33,368 nucleotides of DNA from CANJDH01 sp964443245 (GTDB lineage: Bacteria > Pseudomonadota > Gammaproteobacteria > Burkholderiales > JAEUOS01), in assembly GCA_964443245.1 (NCBI GenBank), contig CAYUEG010000028.1, forward strand, positions 1 to 33,368, read 5' to 3'. The position numbers and the translations under genes were made by a program. The notes under the pieces are model-generated. The model did not search any database and was not told the DNA's origin. It worked only from the letters and a program-made list of their open reading frames with translations. Below, in pieces: positions 31,699-33,368 of the stretch. Numbering within the stretch: position 1 is the stretch's first letter; each line of letters opens with the position of its first letter.

Positions 31699-33221
31699 TC
31701 CATACCCCCCAATGGCAGGCGCTCCTCGCCCACCGCTCGAGCATGAGCGGTGCCCACATGCACGATTTGTTCGCTGCCGATCCACTGCGTGCTGACCGGT
31801 TTTCGGTCGCCGCCGGTCCGCTCTTCATCGACTACGCCAAGCACCGCATTACCCCTGCCACGGTCGACCTGCTGCTGCAGTTTGCCACCGCACGGGATGT
31901 CGAAGGCTGGCGCGCCCGCATGCTCGATGCCCACGCCATCAATGCCAGCGAAGGACGCAGTGCGCAGCACATGGCACTGCGTGGTTCCGGCAGCGCAGGC
32001 GCGACAGCCCAGGCCCAGGCCACGCTCGCTGCCATGCGGCGCATCGCCCACGCAGTGCGCAACGGCAGCTGGACCGGTGCCACCGGGCGCCCCATCACCG
32101 ATGTGATCCATATCGGGATTGGCGGCTCCGATCTTGGACCTCGCCTGGCGGTTGCGGCCCTGGCCCCGCGCGGTGCGCTGCCGCGCGTGCATTTTGTCGC
32201 CAATGTCGATCCGCATGAGCTCGACGATGCCCTCCACGACTGTGACCCCGCATCCACACTGGTCATCGTCATCTCGAAATCCTTTGGTACTGCGGAAACG
32301 CTGCTCAACGCCGAACACGCACGGCAGTGGCTGTCGGGAGCGCTGGGCACCGATCTGGTCCGGCACTTCATCGCCGTCACCAGCAATACCGCCGCCGCGC
32401 GCGCCTTCGGCGTGGCGGCAGAAGGCATCCTGCCGATGCCGGACTGGGTCGGCGGGCGCTTCTCGCTCTGGTCGGCAGTGGGCCTGTCGATCATGATCGC
32501 GTTGGGAGAAGCTGCCTTTGACGACCTGCTGGCCGGCGCTGCCGAACTGGATGCCCATTTCATCGGCAGCCCGCTGGCAGCCAACGCGCCAGTGCTGCTG
32601 GCCCTGCTGTCGATCTGGTACGTGAACTTCTGGGGCGTGCAATCGCACGCCGTGTTGCCCTACGCCCGGCGGCTCGATCTCCTGCCGGACTACCTGCAGC
32701 AACTGGAAATGGAATCGAACGGCAAGCGCATCGACCGCAACGGCGCTGTGGTGAATTACGCGACGGCCCCGGTGATTTTTGGCAATGTCGGCGCCAACAG
32801 TCAGCACTCTTTTCACCAGATGCTGCACCAGGGCACGCATCTGGTGCCGAGCGACTTCATCGTCACCGTGCCAGGAGAGGATGCCCGTAGCCGGATGCTG
32901 GCCGGCAGCGCGATGGCCCAAACCGCCGCGTTGATGCGCGGTGACCGTGCCGCACCGGACGCCCTGCCCGGCAATCAGCCTTCGACCACCATCCTGATGC
33001 CACGCCTCGATCCGCGCACGCTGGGCGCCCTGCTCTCCCTGTATGAGCACAAGGTGTTTGTCGAAGGTGTCTTGTGGAACATCAACAGCTTTGACCAGCC
33101 TGGGGTCGAACTGGGCAAGCGCATCGCGACCCATCTTGCACCCGCGCTAGCCGGCGGCGCCGTGCCGGAGGATGCCGATGCGTCTACCCGCTCGCTGGCA
33201 GCACGACTGGCCGGCAAATAG
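31695..33221 (+). CDS. pgi: Glucose-6-phosphate isomerase
   Basis: A 508-residue cytoplasmic enzyme interconverting glucose 6-phosphate and fructose 6-phosphate. Phosphate-binding IGIGGSDLGP and ISKSFGTAET, the family signature FSLWSAVGLSIMI, catalytic E340 (MESNGKRI), H371 (NSQHSFHQ) and K475 in the second signature WNINSFDQPGVELGK are all present. It is shorter than the 549-residue E. coli enzyme but within the bacterial range. The start at 31695 overlaps the glycosyltransferase stop by four bases. It may be placed here to feed hexose phosphate into sugar-nucleotide or glycan pathways, which is inference from position only. Confidence 0.97.
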   Translation: MIHTPQWQALLAHRSSMSGAHMHDLFAADPLRADRFSVAAGPLFIDYAKHRITPATVDLLLQFATARDVEGWRARMLDAHAINASEGRSAQHMALRGSGSAGATAQAQATLAAMRRIAHAVRNGSWTGATGRPITDVIHIGIGGSDLGPRLAVAALAPRGALPRVHFVANVDPHELDDALHDCDPASTLVIVISKSFGTAETLLNAEHARQWLSGALGTDLVRHFIAVTSNTAAARAFGVAAEGILPMPDWVGGRFSLWSAVGLSIMIALGEAAFDDLLAGAAELDAHFIGSPLAANAPVLLALLSIWYVNFWGVQSHAVLPYARRLDLLPDYLQQLEMESNGKRIDRNGAVVNYATAPVIFGNVGANSQHSFHQMLHQGTHLVPSDFIVTVPGEDARSRMLAGSAMAQTAALMRGDRAAPDALPGNQPSTTILMPRLDPRTLGALLSLYEHKVFVEGVLWNINSFDQPGVELGKRIATHLAPALAGGAVPEDADASTRSLAARLAGK

Positions 33222-33253
33222 GCCTCAATACCCATAGGCAAAACGTGCCAGGA

Positions 33254-33270
33254 CCGTTGTCCCACAACGG
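33254..33270 (+). repeat. Small hairpin between pgi and the MATE gene
   Basis: CCGTTGT and ACAACGG are perfect seven-base arms around CCC, 32 bases after the pgi stop and 15 bases before the next ATG. No T-run follows, so termination is uncertain. Confidence 0.4.
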
Positions 33271-33285
33271 CTCCAGCCTGATCAA

Positions 33286-33368
33286 ATGAATCGACACCTG
33301 GTATCCCAGATCACCCGCCTGGGTTGGCCGATGCTGATCGCGCAGGTGGCCACCATGGCCAACAGCGT
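33286..33368 (+). CDS. MATE-family efflux transporter, N-terminal fragment
   Basis: Only the first 27 codons are inside the window. The sequence begins MNRHLVSQITRLGWPMLIAQVATMANSV, which matches the first helix of NorM-like multidrug and toxin extrusion proteins (a WP/lP-x-L-x-AQ pattern followed by a small-residue M-x-x-x pattern). The call rests on this short stretch. No strong ribosome site is seen; the hairpin at 33254-33270 lies just upstream. Confidence 0.65.
   Translation, partial: MNRHLVSQITRLGWPMLIAQVATMANS

Noticed and set aside
31686..33134. Minus-strand open frame of 482 codons covering pgi
   Set aside because: Fully antisense to pgi with all catalytic residues intact on the plus strand; a codon-bias artefact.

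Overview
The window is ordinary-looking chromosomal DNA of a GC-rich betaproteobacterium, most likely Burkholderiales. The signs are a trxA-rho-rpmE2 neighbourhood with a zinc-free type B L31, a Bug-family (TctC-like) periplasmic receptor, uniformly GC-rich codon use, and tight 4-base ATGA gene overlaps. No family below the order can be named safely. I saw no insertion sequences, phage genes, CRISPR arrays, rRNA or tRNA genes.

Layout. 1-632: C-terminal end of an FAD aromatic hydroxylase. 662-2914: CoxE-like VWA protein, then on the opposite strand a nucleoside/guanine deaminase and an exported MsrB. 3025-5648 (minus): molybdate importer modABC. 5831-6553: queC. 6586-8374 (minus): a KdpDE-type two-component system whose kinase lacks the usual N-terminal sensor, divergent from the kup potassium transporter (8489-10417). 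10545-11147: YHS-domain lipoprotein. 11187-11816 (minus): Crp/Fnr-family regulator. 11922-14213 (minus): tungstate importer tupABC, divergent from a ModE-like HTH plus substrate-binding-domain regulator (14357-15469). 15479-16456 (minus): Bug receptor. 16616-22767 (minus): overlapping AddA/AddB-like helicase-nuclease pair. 22932-24787: trxA and rho. 24845-25528 (minus): FCD-type GntR regulator, divergent from a membrane di-iron hydroxylase and a Tat-exported TRAP solute receptor (25674-27640). 27641-28122: a 480-base gene-poor stretch holding a hairpin, a doubtful small membrane ORF, and the promoter and leader of rpmE2 (28123-28386), which ends in a classical terminator. 28508-33221: overlapping operon of an M48 lipoprotein protease, an ArnT-like glycosyltransferase and pgi. 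33286-end: start of a MATE transporter.

How it fits together. Oxyanion metal supply (Mod and Tup, with a dedicated regulator) and potassium homeostasis (short KdpDE beside kup) are the two clear physiological themes. The rest is housekeeping: transcription termination, redox, DNA break repair, queuosine and sugar phosphate metabolism. The best leads for new biology are regulatory: the KdpDE-kup pairing without kdpFABC, an 18-bp palindrome against the predicted tup promoter, and a compact GntR/hydroxylase/TRAP-receptor module with a near-consensus promoter and overlapping operator. I did not find a convincing wholly new multi-gene system.
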